64,000 bases of DNA from Amycolatopsis sp. DSM 110486 (GTDB taxonomy: Bacteria; Actinomycetota; Actinomycetes; Mycobacteriales; Pseudonocardiaceae): assembly GCF_019468465.1 (NCBI RefSeq), contig NZ_CP080519.1, forward strand, positions 10,592,501-10,656,500. Direction: 5' to 3'. A model generated the notes under the pieces. That model ran no database searches and was not told the origin of the DNA. It worked only from the letters and a program-made list of their open reading frames with translations. The translations under genes and the position numbers were made by a program. This document shows, piece after piece, positions 18,517 to 27,293 of this stretch; the stretch's first letter is position 1; every line of letters starts with the position of its first letter.

Positions 18517-18897
18517 GTGTCAGAACAACCTTCGCCGCAGCCCCCGTATTCCCCCCATCAGCCCCCCTACTCCCCGGACGTCCGCGACCTTGAGGACATC
18601 CCGAGCGTCGAGGTGATCAGCCGCGCGGCCGTGATGCTGATGTCGGCCGCCGCCGAACGCCTGGGCCTGGCCGACGCCGACCCGGACACCTCGCCCCACC
18701 GCGACCTCGACGAGGCGCGCCGGCTCATCACGGCGCTGGCCGGGCTCATCACGTCGTCCGTAGAGTACCTGGGCCTGCACGCCGGCCCGCTGCGCGACGG
18801 GTTGCAGTCGCTGCAGAAGGCGTTCCGCGAAGCTTCCGCCGTCCCCGACGCGCCGGGCCAGGGCCCGGGCGAGAAGTACACCGGCCCGGTCTACTGA
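18517..18897 (+). CDS. DUF1844 family protein
   Basis: 126-aa protein of unknown function, commonly encoded beside infC in actinobacteria. After a Pro-rich N-terminus (EQPSPQPPYSPHQPPYSP), the domain runs VEVISRAAVMLMSAAAERLGLAD...DLDEARRLITALAGLITSSVEYLG and ends with a short Gly/Pro tail. It is soluble and mostly helical. The GTG at 18517 is preferred (AAGG about 10 nt upstream); longer frames lack family similarity. Confidence 0.8.
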   Translation: MSEQPSPQPPYSPHQPPYSPDVRDLEDIPSVEVISRAAVMLMSAAAERLGLADADPDTSPHRDLDEARRLITALAGLITSSVEYLGLHAGPLRDGLQSLQKAFREASAVPDAPGQGPGEKYTGPVY

Positions 18898-18909
18898 CCG
18901 TCGCTTCCG

Positions 18910-18940
18910 AGGCCCGTCCGCCACCCCGCGGACGGGCCTT
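18910..18940 (+). terminator. Terminator of the DUF1844 gene
   Basis: Perfect 12-bp stem AGGCCCGTCCGC/GCGGACGGGCCT with a 6-nt loop, 13 bp past the stop codon and followed by a short T-containing run. Confidence 0.8.
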
Positions 18941-18964
18941 CGTCGTCCCGGAGTCCCGAAGGCC

Positions 18965-19003
18965 TTGTCGAACAGCTCGAAAGACATCTAACATGTTAGA
19001 TGT
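18965..19003 (+). promoter_or_regulatory. gntR promoter with a perfect 20-bp operator palindrome
   Basis: A -35 TTGTCG (18965-18970) and a -10 TAACAT (18989-18994) are 18 bp apart. The GTG at 19002 follows after 7 nt, suggesting a leaderless transcript. The palindrome ACATCTAACATGTTAGATGT (18984-19003) covers the -10 and the start codon, a natural site for autorepression by the GntR protein. Confidence 0.65.
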
Positions 19004-19667
19004 GAGTCCGCTTCCCAAAGTCACCCGGCCGCTGCTGCGCGACGAGGCCTACGACCGCATCCGCCAGGCCATCATCGACGGCAGCCTCGCGCCCGGCACC
19101 CCGCTGCGCGACGCCGACCTGGCCGAAGAGCTCGGCCTGTCGCGCGCTCCCGTGCGCCAAGCCTTGCTGCGCCTGGCCGGCGACGGGCTCGTCGAGTCCA
19201 AGCCGCAGAGCTACACACGCGTGGCCGCGATCGCGGGCGACGAGGTGCGCGACGCCGTTCAGCTCGTCCGCGCGCTGCACGAGTTCGCCATCCGCCAGGC
19301 CCTTCCCCGGCTCGGCACCGAGCAGGCCGCCGCTATGCGCGCGGCCAACGAGCGCTTCGCCGCAGCGGTCGGTTCGGGTGACGTCGCCGCGGCGATCGCC
19401 GCCGACGACGAACTGCACGACGTGCCCGTACGCGCGTGCGGCAACCGCGCCGTCGCCGCGACGCTCGAGCGCTACACCCCGCTGCTGCGCCGGCTCGAGT
19501 ACGCGCGCTTCAGCTCCCTTCCCGCGCACCGCTCGATCCGGCGGCACACCGAACTCGTCGACGCGATCGAAGCCGGAGACGCCGAAACCGCCGCCGCCGT
19601 CACCTCGACCATCTGGTCCGACCTCGAAGCCAGCCTGGAAACAGCCGAAACCCTGGAGACCCCGTGA
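19002..19667 (+). CDS. GntR-family (FadR/FCD type) regulator
   Basis: 221-aa regulator. The N-terminal winged helix ([49 protein letters not shown]) is followed by an all-helical FCD ligand domain (about 85-215) with metal/ligand histidines near ELHDVPV and [17 protein letters not shown] 19002 is preferred to ATG 18993, because the palindrome and -10 cover the latter. The stop overlaps the ACC deaminase start (GTGA), so the regulator most likely controls that gene and itself. Confidence 0.88.
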   Translation: MSPLPKVTRPLLRDEAYDRIRQAIIDGSLAPGTPLRDADLAEELGLSRAPVRQALLRLAGDGLVESKPQSYTRVAAIAGDEVRDAVQLVRALHEFAIRQALPRLGTEQAAAMRAANERFAAAVGSGDVAAAIAADDELHDVPVRACGNRAVAATLERYTPLLRRLEYARFSSLPAHRSIRRHTELVDAIEAGDAETAAAVTSTIWSDLEASLETAETLETP

Positions 19668-20662
19668 GCCTCGCCGACTTCCCGCGTTTCCCGCTGATGA
19701 TCGGCCCGTCGCCGATCCACCGGCTCGACCGCCTCACCGAGCACCTCGGCGGCGCGGCCGTGTGGGCCAAACGCGAAGACCTCAACTCCGGTCTCGCCTA
19801 CGGCGGAAACAAAACCCGCAAGCTCGAGTACCTCGTGGCCGACGCGCTCGCCCAGGGCGCCGACACGCTCGTCTCCATCGGCGGCGTGCAGTCCAACCAC
19901 ACCCGTCAGGTCGCCGCGGCCGCGGCCCGCGCGGGCCTGAAAGCCGTGCTGGTGCAGGAAAGCTGGGTCGACTGGCACGACCCGCTGCACGACAAGGTCG
20001 GCAACATCCAGCTGTCGCGGATCCTGGGCGCCGACGTGCGGCTTGTCGAGGCCGGCTTCGGCATCGGCTTCAAGGAGAGCTGGGAGCAGGTCCTCGCGGA
20101 GGTCCAGGACGGCGGCGGGAAGCCGTACGCGATTCCGGCCGGCGCGTCCGACCACCCGCTGGGCGGGCTCGGCTTCGCGGGCTGGGTCGCGGAGCTGGAA
20201 GAACAGGAGCGCGAGCTCGGCGTTTTCTTCGACACCGTGGTGGTCTGCTCGGTCACCGGGAGCACTCAGGCCGGGATGGTGGCGGGCGCCGCGCTGAGCG
20301 GACAACCCCGCCGGATCCTCGGGATCGACGCGTCGGCCAAGCCCGCAGAGACGCGCGAGCAGATCACCCGCATCGCCAAGAACACCGCGGAGCTCATCGG
20401 CGCACCCGGCATCGGCGACGTGCTCCTCGACGAGCGCTACCACGCCGGCGTCTACGGCATCCCCGACGAGTCCACACTGGACGCGATCCGCACGGCGGCG
20501 CGGCTCGAGGGCATGATCACCGACCCCGTGTACGAGGGGAAGTCCATGGCCGGGCTCATCGATCTCGTCCGCTCCGGTGAGATCCCCCGCGAGTCGAATG
20601 TGCTCTACGCGCACCTCGGCGGCCAGCCGGCGATCAACGCCTACACGAGCGTGCTGGGCTGA
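19664..20662 (+). CDS. acdS: 1-aminocyclopropane-1-carboxylate deaminase
   Basis: Fold-type II PLP enzyme that opens ACC, the plant ethylene precursor, to 2-oxobutyrate and ammonia. 332 aa. Lys50 in [11 protein letters not shown] is the PLP lysine, SIGGVQSN (71-78) contacts the substrate carboxylate, and Tyr290-Glu291 in DPVYEGKS are the pair that distinguishes true ACC deaminases from D-cysteine desulfhydrases. One change: the QSNQTR of the Pseudomonas enzyme is QSNHTR here (His79). It is translationally coupled to the GntR gene. A plant- or fungus-associated lifestyle would fit, but is inference. Confidence 0.88.
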   Translation: MSLADFPRFPLMIGPSPIHRLDRLTEHLGGAAVWAKREDLNSGLAYGGNKTRKLEYLVADALAQGADTLVSIGGVQSNHTRQVAAAAARAGLKAVLVQESWVDWHDPLHDKVGNIQLSRILGADVRLVEAGFGIGFKESWEQVLAEVQDGGGKPYAIPAGASDHPLGGLGFAGWVAELEEQERELGVFFDTVVVCSVTGSTQAGMVAGAALSGQPRRILGIDASAKPAETREQITRIAKNTAELIGAPGIGDVLLDERYHAGVYGIPDESTLDAIRTAARLEGMITDPVYEGKSMAGLIDLVRSGEIPRESNVLYAHLGGQPAINAYTSVLG

Positions 20663-20668
20663 CCCGGG

Positions 20669-20701
20669 CGCCTGGGCCAGCCACCCCGGCGAGCCCAGGC
20701 G
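20669..20701. terminator. Bidirectional hairpin between convergent acdS and ridA genes
   Basis: CGCCTGGGC (20669-20677) pairs with GCCCAGGCG (20693-20701); flanking CCGGG/CCCGG can extend the stem. It fills the 66-bp convergent gap. Confidence 0.6.
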
Positions 20702-20728
20702 AACCCGGCAAAACTCAGTGCACCGAAC

Positions 20729-21112
20729 TCAGTCGAGCACGCAGAGCACGTCGATCTCCACGAGGAGACCGGCGGGCAGGCCGACGTAGACCGTGGTGCG
20801 AGCCGAGTGCGGGCCGTCGCCGATCAGCTCGTTGTAGACCTCGTTGAACGGTGCGAAGTGGCTCGTGTCGGTGAGGTACACGCGCACCATCACCGCGTCG
20901 GCCCAGCCCGAACCGGCCTCGGTGAGCAGGGCCTCGATGTTCTTGGACACCTGCCGCGTCTGCGTCGCGATGTCGTCGCCGACGACCGCGCCGGTCGCGG
21001 GGTCGAACGCGACCGTGCCCGCGACCTGCAGGATGTTGCCCTTGCGGACGGCCTGCGAGAACTTCGCCGGCGGCTTCGGCGCGTTCTCGGTCGTGATCGC
21101 CGTCTTGCCCAT
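20729..21112 (-). CDS. RidA-family enamine/imine deaminase
   Basis: 127-aa YjgF/YER057c/UK114 protein. Members hydrolyse reactive enamine/imine intermediates released by PLP dehydratases. The family core is present: FSQAVRKGNILQVAGTVAFDP, ALLTEAGSGWADAVMVRVYLTD, the conserved Arg in SARTTVYVGLPAG, and Glu in LLVEIDVLCVLD. ATG 21112 has a better SD distance (AAGGGG, 5 nt) than ATG 21115, which overlaps the iclR stop. It is last in a leftward operon with an IclR regulator and a sugar-acid kinase, facing a PLP dehydratase gene, which fits imine clearance for that enzyme. Confidence 0.88.
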   Translation of the reverse strand: MGKTAITTENAPKPPAKFSQAVRKGNILQVAGTVAFDPATGAVVGDDIATQTRQVSKNIEALLTEAGSGWADAVMVRVYLTDTSHFAPFNEVYNELIGDGPHSARTTVYVGLPAGLLVEIDVLCVLD

Positions 21113-21114
21113 CA

Positions 21115-21870
21115 TTACCCCTTTCCGTTCCCCGTCCATCCACTGTGGACGGAAGCCTCGTCGGTGGCGGCCCTCAGCTCGGGCACGAGCGCGAGCAGGC
21201 CGTCGTAGTCCAGCAGCACCTTCGGCACCGACATCGACGCCGCGGCCAGCACCTCGCCGCCCGCGCCGCGCACGGGGGCCGCGATGCAGTGGATGAAGTC
21301 CTCGTGCTCGGCGTTGTCCACGGCGTAACCGCGTTCGGCGACCTTCTCCAGTTCCGCCAAGTACGCCTCGGGTGAGGTGATCGTGTTCGGCGTGAGCACC
21401 ACGTAGTCCAGCGAACGCGCGATCTCCTCGCGCCGCGCCCGCGGCATCGCGGCCACGAGCACCTTGCCGACGGCGGTGCAGTGCAGGGGCGCGCGTTTGC
21501 CGATGCGGGAGTACATCCGCACGGAGTGATGGCCTTCGAACTTGTCGATGTAGACGACTTCGCCGTCCTCATAGGACGCGAGGTGCACGGTGTGCCCGGT
21601 GCGGATGTTGAGCGCCGCGAGCGAGTCGTGGGAGCTGCGGCGCACGTCGTGGTCTTCCAGCGCCTGGTTCGCGAGGTCGAACAGCGCGCTGCCGAGGCGG
21701 TAGTGGCGGGTTCCCTCGCGGCGCACGAAGTGGTGCGACTCGAGTGTGCGCAACAGCCGCAGCACGGTCGTCTTGTGCACGCCGATCTCCTCGGCGAGCT
21801 CGTCCAGCGTCTTCGCGCCGCGGGCGAGCCCGGCCAGCACGGTCAGCGCCCGGTCCAGGCTCTGGCTCAC
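21115..21870 (-). CDS. IclR-family regulator
   Basis: 251 aa. The N-terminal winged helix (SLDRALTVLAGLARGAKTLDELAEEIGVHKTTVLRLLRTLE) is followed by a GAF-like effector domain (about 80-245) with GKRAPLHCTAVGKVLVAAM and YAVDNAEHEDFIHCIAAPVRG, as in KdgR-type sugar-acid sensors. The GTG start at 21870 overlaps the kinase stop as GTGA. It probably acts on the dyads at 22904-22940, between the two divergent operons, with a keto sugar acid as a plausible effector. Confidence 0.88.
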   Translation of the reverse strand: MSQSLDRALTVLAGLARGAKTLDELAEEIGVHKTTVLRLLRTLESHHFVRREGTRHYRLGSALFDLANQALEDHDVRRSSHDSLAALNIRTGHTVHLASYEDGEVVYIDKFEGHHSVRMYSRIGKRAPLHCTAVGKVLVAAMPRARREEIARSLDYVVLTPNTITSPEAYLAELEKVAERGYAVDNAEHEDFIHCIAAPVRGAGGEVLAAASMSVPKVLLDYDGLLALVPELRAATDEASVHSGWTGNGKG

Positions 21871-22841
21871 CTCACCACCACACCCTCTCCCGTCAGGCGG
21901 GCCGCGCTCCACTCTTCGGCGTCCGCGCGCAGCAGCGTATCCACCACAGGGGCGGGCAGGGGCACGCCGACGTCGTCGTGGGTCAGCAGGGTCGCGGCGG
22001 CCTGCAGGTGCCCGCGGCGCAGCCGGGTCGACGGGTCGGCGCCGCGCAGGGTGGCGGCGAGGAACCCGGCCGCGAACGCGTCGCCCGCACCGACCGGCTC
22101 GATCACGTCCACGCGCAGCGCGGGTTCGAACACCGGCGCCGCCTCGCCTTCGACGAGCGTCGCGCCGCGTTCGCCGTGCTTCACCACGAGGGTGCGTGGC
22201 CCGGGCAGCAGCTTCCGCAGCCGCGCGGGGTCACCGGTCCCCCACACGCGTTCGGCCTCGTCGTCGCCGGTGAGCACGAGGTCGGCGCGCCCGGCCAGCT
22301 CCGCGAGCACGGAGAGGTCCTGTCCCAGCGCCGGCCGGTGGTTGACGTCGAACGACACGAGCCGCTCGCCGCGCGGGGCCTCCAGCACCGCGCGCACGAG
22401 CGCGAGGCAACTGGCCGACAACGCGGGCGTGATCCCGGACAGGTGCAGCACGCGCACGCCGCCGAGGTGCAGCCGGCTCACGAGGTCCGGTCCGAGCGCC
22501 GAGGCGGCCGAACCGGTGCGGTAATAACGCACCGGGCTTCCCTGGGCGCCGCTTTCCTTGACGTACAGGCCCGTCGGACGCGCCAGATCGATCTCGACAC
22601 CGCTCACGTCGACGCCGGCCGAAGCGATCTCCCGCACCAGCGCGCGGCCGAACGGGTCGTCGCCGACCGCGCTCACCCACGCGCTCGGAACACCGAGCGC
22701 GGGCAGGTGGCACGCGACATTCGACTCGGCGCCGCCGAAGGTGCGCAGCCAGCTGCGCACCTGTTCGGGTGGGCCGGGTTCGGCCGGCACGAACAGGGCC
22801 ATCGACTCGCCGATGCAGAGCACCTCGGGCGGGCTCGTCAC
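21867..22841 (-). CDS. kdgK: PfkB-family kinase, probably 2-keto-3-deoxygluconate kinase
   Basis: 324-aa ribokinase-fold kinase. FGGAESNVACHLPALG (35-50) and the C-terminal signature PVGAGDAFAAGF with catalytic base Asp254 are intact. SPVRYYRTGSAASAL (102-116) carries the Tyr-Tyr-Arg motif typical of KDG kinases, where it binds the open-chain keto acid; this is the main reason for the substrate call. The GTG at 22841 has SD GGGAGAA 8 nt upstream. It begins the leftward operon kdgK-iclR-ridA. A KDPG aldolase, the next enzyme, is not in the window. Confidence 0.82.
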   Translation of the reverse strand: MTSPPEVLCIGESMALFVPAEPGPPEQVRSWLRTFGGAESNVACHLPALGVPSAWVSAVGDDPFGRALVREIASAGVDVSGVEIDLARPTGLYVKESGAQGSPVRYYRTGSAASALGPDLVSRLHLGGVRVLHLSGITPALSASCLALVRAVLEAPRGERLVSFDVNHRPALGQDLSVLAELAGRADLVLTGDDEAERVWGTGDPARLRKLLPGPRTLVVKHGERGATLVEGEAAPVFEPALRVDVIEPVGAGDAFAAGFLAATLRGADPSTRLRRGHLQAAATLLTHDDVGVPLPAPVVDTLLRADAEEWSAARLTGEGVVVR

Positions 22842-22903
22842 TGACTTTCTCCCTGTTCCGTCACCCCGTTGACCTGTGGCGAACCGGATGCTACACCTAT
22901 GTC

Positions 22904-22940
22904 GCGCATTTTGCGCAACGCCCGTTGCACTATACGCAAC
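22904..22940. promoter_or_regulatory. Nested operator-like dyads between the two divergent operons
   Basis: Three overlapping dyads lie in the 126-bp spacer: GCGCATTTTGCGC (22904-22916), GCAAC-GCCC-GTTGC (about 22915-22928), and GTTGCACTATACGCAAC (22924-22940). The shared GTTGC/GCAAC half-sites resemble operators of IclR regulators. The position lets one protein control both kdgK-iclR-ridA and the rightward catabolic operon. Confidence 0.55.
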
Positions 22941-22967
22941 CATATTCGGTCCACGAGGTCTGAATCG

Positions 22968-24272
22968 ATGAACAGCTCCGAGCACGCCGCCCTGGCCGCC
23001 GCCGTCCGCGCAGGCCGGGACGAGAAGATCGACTGGCGCTTCCGCTCGATCGCGCCCGCGCTGGCCGGGCTCACCCTCGACGAGGCCGCGGCCCGGCGCG
23101 CGAACCTGTTCGCCGACGGCTTCTTCGGCCCGTTCGTGGTGCTCGACGCCGCGGCGCTGGAGCACAACCTCGCCACCATGGCCGCGTGGTGTGACGGGCA
23201 CGGGATCGCGCTCGCGCCGCACGGCAAGACCACGATGGCGCCCGAGCTGTTCGCGCGCCAGCTCGAGCACGGCGCGTGGGGCGTCACCGCCGCCAACGCC
23301 GGGCACCTGCGGATCTACCGCGCGTTCGGCGTCTCGCGGATCCTGCTGGCCAACCAGCTCGTGGACCCGGCGGGCCTGCGCTGGCTCGCGGCCGAGCTGG
23401 CGGCGGATCCGACGTTCGAGTTCGTGTGCTGGGCCGACTCCGTGCGGGGCGTCGAGCTGATGACCGAGGCGCTGGCCGGTTGCGCGCGGCCGGTCGACGT
23501 GCTCGTGGAACTGGGCGGCGCAGGCGGGCGCACAGGGGTGCGCGACCCCGAGACCGCGCTGGCCGTGGCCGAGGCCATCGCCAAGAGCCCGGCGCTGCGG
23601 TTGCGCGGCACCGGCGGTTACGAGGGCGCGTTGTCGCACGACACCGACGACGCCGCCCTGACCAAGATCAGTTCCTATGTGGACACCCTGCGCGACTCGG
23701 CGATCGCGTTCGCGGAAAAGGGCCTGCTCGCCGAAGGCCAGGTGTACGTGACGGCCGGCGGGAGCGCGTACTTCGACCGTGTGGCCCAGGAGCTCACGAA
23801 ACCGTGGCCGGACGGGATGGATGTGCTGCCGATCCTGCGCAGCGGCGCCTACGTGACTCATGACGACGGCTTCTACCGCGAGATCTCACCGCTCGGCGTG
23901 CACCCACGCCTGACCGGCGTCGCGCCGTTCCACGCCGCGCTGCACGCGTGGGCGCAGGTCACCTCGAAGCCCACTCCCGAGCTGGCGCTGCTCACCGCCG
24001 GCAAGCGCGATCTGCCCTACGACGAGGGTATGCCGGAGCCGCAGCTGCTGCGCAAGAACGGCGTCAACGCCGAGCTGACCGGCCACGCCGTGACGAAGCT
24101 GAACGACCAGCACGCGTTCCTCGCGCTGTCCGCCGGCTCGCCCGTCGAGGTCGGCGACTGGGTGCGGCTCGGGCTTTCGCACCCGTGCACGACGTTCGAC
24201 AAGTGGTCGCTGCTGCCGGTGGTGGACACCGACGGCGAGACGGTCGTCGACTTCGTGCGGACGTGGTTCTGA
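22968..24272 (+). CDS. Fold-type III PLP amino-acid dehydratase (D-serine/D-threonine dehydratase family), probable D-glucosaminate ammonia-lyase
   Basis: 434 aa. The alanine-racemase-like barrel carries PLP Lys87 in LAPHGKTTMAPEL. The C-terminal beta domain has the family metal site (His405 and Cys407 in SHPCTTFDKW), as in eukaryotic-type D-serine dehydratase and D-threonine aldolase. The ATG at 22968 has GAGG about 10 nt upstream. Context (kdgK, RidA, N-acyl-D-amino-acid deacylase, GntP) points to dehydration of a 2-amino-2-deoxy sugar acid: D-glucosaminate to 2-keto-3-deoxygluconate plus ammonia. The fold and chemistry are well supported; the substrate is inference. D-Ser or D-Thr are the alternatives. 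Confidence 0.8.
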   Translation: MNSSEHAALAAAVRAGRDEKIDWRFRSIAPALAGLTLDEAAARRANLFADGFFGPFVVLDAAALEHNLATMAAWCDGHGIALAPHGKTTMAPELFARQLEHGAWGVTAANAGHLRIYRAFGVSRILLANQLVDPAGLRWLAAELAADPTFEFVCWADSVRGVELMTEALAGCARPVDVLVELGGAGGRTGVRDPETALAVAEAIAKSPALRLRGTGGYEGALSHDTDDAALTKISSYVDTLRDSAIAFAEKGLLAEGQVYVTAGGSAYFDRVAQELTKPWPDGMDVLPILRSGAYVTHDDGFYREISPLGVHPRLTGVAPFHAALHAWAQVTSKPTPELALLTAGKRDLPYDEGMPEPQLLRKNGVNAELTGHAVTKLNDQHAFLALSAGSPVEVGDWVRLGLSHPCTTFDKWSLLPVVDTDGETVVDFVRTWF

Positions 24273-25867
24273 TGGATCTGGTCTTCCGCGGCGCCCAAGT
24301 CGCGGACGGCACCGGCGACCCGCTGGCCCGCCGCGACGTCGGCGTCACCGGCGACCGCATCACCGAGGTCGCCGAGCCGGGCTCGCTCACCGGAAAGCGC
24401 CTTCTGGACGCCGACGGCCTCGTGCTCGCGCCCGGGTTCATCGACATGCACTCGCACTCCGACCTGCAGCTGCTCACGAACCCGGACCATCTCGCGAAGG
24501 TCTCCCAGGGCGTGACCACCGAGGTGCTCGGCCAGGACGGCCTCTCGTACGCGCCGGTCGACGACACCGTGCTCGAAGCCCTGCGCCAGCAGCTCGCCGG
24601 CTGGAACGACGACCCGGCCGGCTTCGACTGGAACTGGCGCTCGGTCGGCGAGTACCTCGACCGGCTCGACAGCGGCGTCGCCGTGAACGCCGCCTACCTC
24701 GTGCCGCAGGGCACGGTCCGGATGCTCGCCGTCGGCTGGGAGAACCGGCCGGCGACCGACGCCGAGCTCGACCGCATGAAAGAGCTGATCGCGACCGGGC
24801 TCGAAGAAGGCGCTTTCGGGCTGTCCTCGGGGCTCACCTACACGCCGGGCATGTACGCGGACACGGCCGAGCTCGTCGAGCTGTGCCGCGTGGTCGGCGC
24901 GCATGGCGGCTACTACAGCCCTCACCACCGCAGCTACGGCGCGGGCGCGCTGGAGGCCTTCGCCGAGATGGTCGACGTTTCGCGCCGCGCGGACTGCCCG
25001 CTGCACCTCGCGCACGCCACGATGAACTTCTCCGTCAACAAGGGCAAAGCGCCGGAGCTGCTGAAGCTGCTGGACGACGCCCTCGACGCCGGCGGAGACA
25101 TCACCCTCGACACCTACCCGTATCTGCCGGGCGCCACCTACCTGTCGGCGCTGCTGCCGAGCTGGGCCACCGAGGGCGGGCTCGACGCGACTCTCGCGCG
25201 ACTGTCCGATGCGGACAGCCGTGAGCGGATCCGCGTCGAGATCGAGGAGACCGGCTCGGACGGCGCGCACGGCGTGCCCATCGACTGGTCCGGCATCGAG
25301 ATCAACGGCGTGCGCCGGCAGAGCAACGCCGGCCTCGTGGGCCACAGCGTCGCGGAGTCCGCGCGGGCACAAGGTAAAACGCCCGCCGAGCTGTACTTCG
25401 CCACGCTGGTCGACGAGCGCCTCGGCACCTCGTGCCTGATGCACATCGGCCACGAGGAGAACGTGCAGGCGATCATGCGCCACCGCACGCACACCGGCGG
25501 TTCCGACGGCCTGCTCGTCGGCAACCGGCCGCACCCGCGGGCCTGGGGCACGTTCCCCCGGTACCTCGCCCGCTACGTCCGTGAACTGGGCGTGCTCGGG
25601 CTGGCCGACTGCGTCGCGCACCTCACCGGACGCGCGGCGCGGCGGCTGCGGCTCGCCGACCGGGGCCTCGTGCGCCCCGGGTACGCGGCCGACCTGGTGT
25701 TGTTCGATCCCGCCACGATCACCGACACCGCCACCTTCGAAAACCCGAGGCAGCCCGCCGAGGGGATCTCCCACGTTTTCGTGAACGGCGTCGCCGCGAT
25801 CGAGGACACCCACCCCACCGGCGCCCTCGCCGGCCATTCCCTTCGTCACCCCGGGAGGGGCCGATGA
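24272..25867 (+). CDS. N-acyl-D-amino-acid deacylase family amidohydrolase
   Basis: 531-aa metallo-hydrolase. The N-terminal beta-sandwich leads to GFIDMHSHSD with metal ligands His60 and His62, then YYSPHHRSYG, HLAHATMNF and GGSDGLLVGNRPHPRAWGTFPRYL with the conserved Asp near the C-terminal strand. The order is that of D-aminoacylases. The ATG overlaps the dehydratase stop (TGATG), so the pair is co-translated. In this operon a likely role is removing the acetyl group from N-acetyl-D-glucosaminate, whose C2 has D-amino-acid stereochemistry, before deamination. Generic N-acyl-D-amino-acid salvage is the alternative. Confidence 0.85.
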   Translation: MDLVFRGAQVADGTGDPLARRDVGVTGDRITEVAEPGSLTGKRLLDADGLVLAPGFIDMHSHSDLQLLTNPDHLAKVSQGVTTEVLGQDGLSYAPVDDTVLEALRQQLAGWNDDPAGFDWNWRSVGEYLDRLDSGVAVNAAYLVPQGTVRMLAVGWENRPATDAELDRMKELIATGLEEGAFGLSSGLTYTPGMYADTAELVELCRVVGAHGGYYSPHHRSYGAGALEAFAEMVDVSRRADCPLHLAHATMNFSVNKGKAPELLKLLDDALDAGGDITLDTYPYLPGATYLSALLPSWATEGGLDATLARLSDADSRERIRVEIEETGSDGAHGVPIDWSGIEINGVRRQSNAGLVGHSVAESARAQGKTPAELYFATLVDERLGTSCLMHIGHEENVQAIMRHRTHTGGSDGLLVGNRPHPRAWGTFPRYLARYVRELGVLGLADCVAHLTGRAARRLRLADRGLVRPGYAADLVLFDPATITDTATFENPRQPAEGISHVFVNGVAAIEDTHPTGALAGHSLRHPGRGR

Positions 25868-27255
25868 TCCACTGGCTGCAGACCACGACCGGCGGTCTGC
25901 TCACGCTCGCCGCGGTTTCGATCGCCGTCCTGCTCGTGCTCATCATCAAGGTCAAGGTCGAACCGTTCATCGCGCTGATCGTGGTGGGCGTGCTCACCGC
26001 GCTGGCCGCCGGGCTGCCGGTCGGCACACTGGTCGGCACCGCGCAGAAAACGTCGGACTCCTTGCTGGAAAAGGGGTTCGGCAGCATCCTCGGGCACATC
26101 ACGGCGATCATCGGCCTCGGCACGCTGCTGGGGTCGATCCTCGAACGCTCCGGTGGCGCCCGCGTGCTGACCTCGGCGCTGCTGCGCTCCTTCGGCGAGA
26201 AACGCGCGCCGCTCGCGATGGGCCTGTCCGGCCTGATCTTCGGCATCCCGGTGTTCTTCGACATCGGCATCTTCGTGCTGGCGCCGCTCGTTTACGCCGC
26301 GGCCAAGCAGGGCGGCCGTTCGATCGTGCTGTACGCGATGCCGCTGCTGGCGGGTCTGTCGATCACGCACGCGTTCATCCCGCCGCACCCCGGCCCGGTC
26401 GCGGCGGCCGGGTTGCTGCACGTGGACCTCGGCTGGCTCATCCTGATGGGCGCGGTCTGCGGCATCCCGGCGTGGTTCGTCGGCGGCATCCTCTACTCGA
26501 CGTGGATCGGCAAACGCGTGAACGTGCCGCTCGCCGAGGAATTCGCGAAGCTCGCCGGTGACGATGAGGACGAAGCCACAGACCCGCCTTCGCTCGGCCT
26601 GGTCAGCGGCATCATCGCGATCCCGCTCGTGCTGATCCTCGTGGGCACGTTCGGCAGCATCGTGCTGCCGAAGAACTCCGGCGCCGCCGGGGTCGCGGCC
26701 TTCCTGGGCACCCCGGCCATCGCGCTGACGATCGCGACGCTGCTCGCGTCGTGGCTGCTGGGCCGCCGGCGCGGCATGACGGGCGCGGACCTGGCGCAGC
26801 TGTCGACGAACGCGCTGCGCCCGGTCGCGATGATCCTGCTGGTGGTGGGCGCGGGCTCGTTCTTCGGAGCGGTGCTCTCGGCGACCGGCATCGGCAAGGC
26901 CGTCGCCGGCTCACTCGGCGACGCGGGCCTGCCGGTGATCTTCGCGGCGTACATCATCAGCTGCGGCATGCGCATCGCGCAGGGCTCGGCGACGGTCGCG
27001 ATCGTGACCACGAGCGGCATCGTCGCGCCGACAGTGGTGGAGCTGCACTACTCGCAGCCGCAGCTGGCCCTGATCGTGATCGCGATCTCCGCGGGCTCGA
27101 TCATCGCCTCCCACGTGAACGACGGCGGGTTCTGGATCGTGTCGCGTTACTTCGGTCTTTCCGTGCCCCAGACGCTGAAAACGTGGACCGCACTCGAAAC
27201 GGTCCTTTCCGTCAGCGGCTTCGTCGTGGCAGCATTGATCATGGCAGTGGTCTGA
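25864..27255 (+). CDS. GntP-family gluconate/sugar-acid permease
   Basis: 463-aa inner-membrane symporter with about 12-14 hydrophobic segments. The GntP signatures are present: SILGHITAIIGLGTLLGSILERSGGA, GLIFGIPVFFDIGIFVLAPL, SITHAFIPPHPGPVAAAG, RIAQGSATVAIVTTSGI and SHVNDGGFWIVSRYFGLS. The family takes up gluconate and related aldonates with protons. The ATGA overlap with the deacylase gene places it firmly in this pathway, suggesting an N-acetylated or free amino-sugar acid as cargo. Confidence 0.9.
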   Translation: MIHWLQTTTGGLLTLAAVSIAVLLVLIIKVKVEPFIALIVVGVLTALAAGLPVGTLVGTAQKTSDSLLEKGFGSILGHITAIIGLGTLLGSILERSGGARVLTSALLRSFGEKRAPLAMGLSGLIFGIPVFFDIGIFVLAPLVYAAAKQGGRSIVLYAMPLLAGLSITHAFIPPHPGPVAAAGLLHVDLGWLILMGAVCGIPAWFVGGILYSTWIGKRVNVPLAEEFAKLAGDDEDEATDPPSLGLVSGIIAIPLVLILVGTFGSIVLPKNSGAAGVAAFLGTPAIALTIATLLASWLLGRRRGMTGADLAQLSTNALRPVAMILLVVGAGSFFGAVLSATGIGKAVAGSLGDAGLPVIFAAYIISCGMRIAQGSATVAIVTTSGIVAPTVVELHYSQPQLALIVIAISAGSIIASHVNDGGFWIVSRYFGLSVPQTLKTWTALETVLSVSGFVVAALIMAVV

Positions 27256-27293
27256 ACCACCTTCTGGTCCCCTCACCGTTGGGAGAAACCTCG

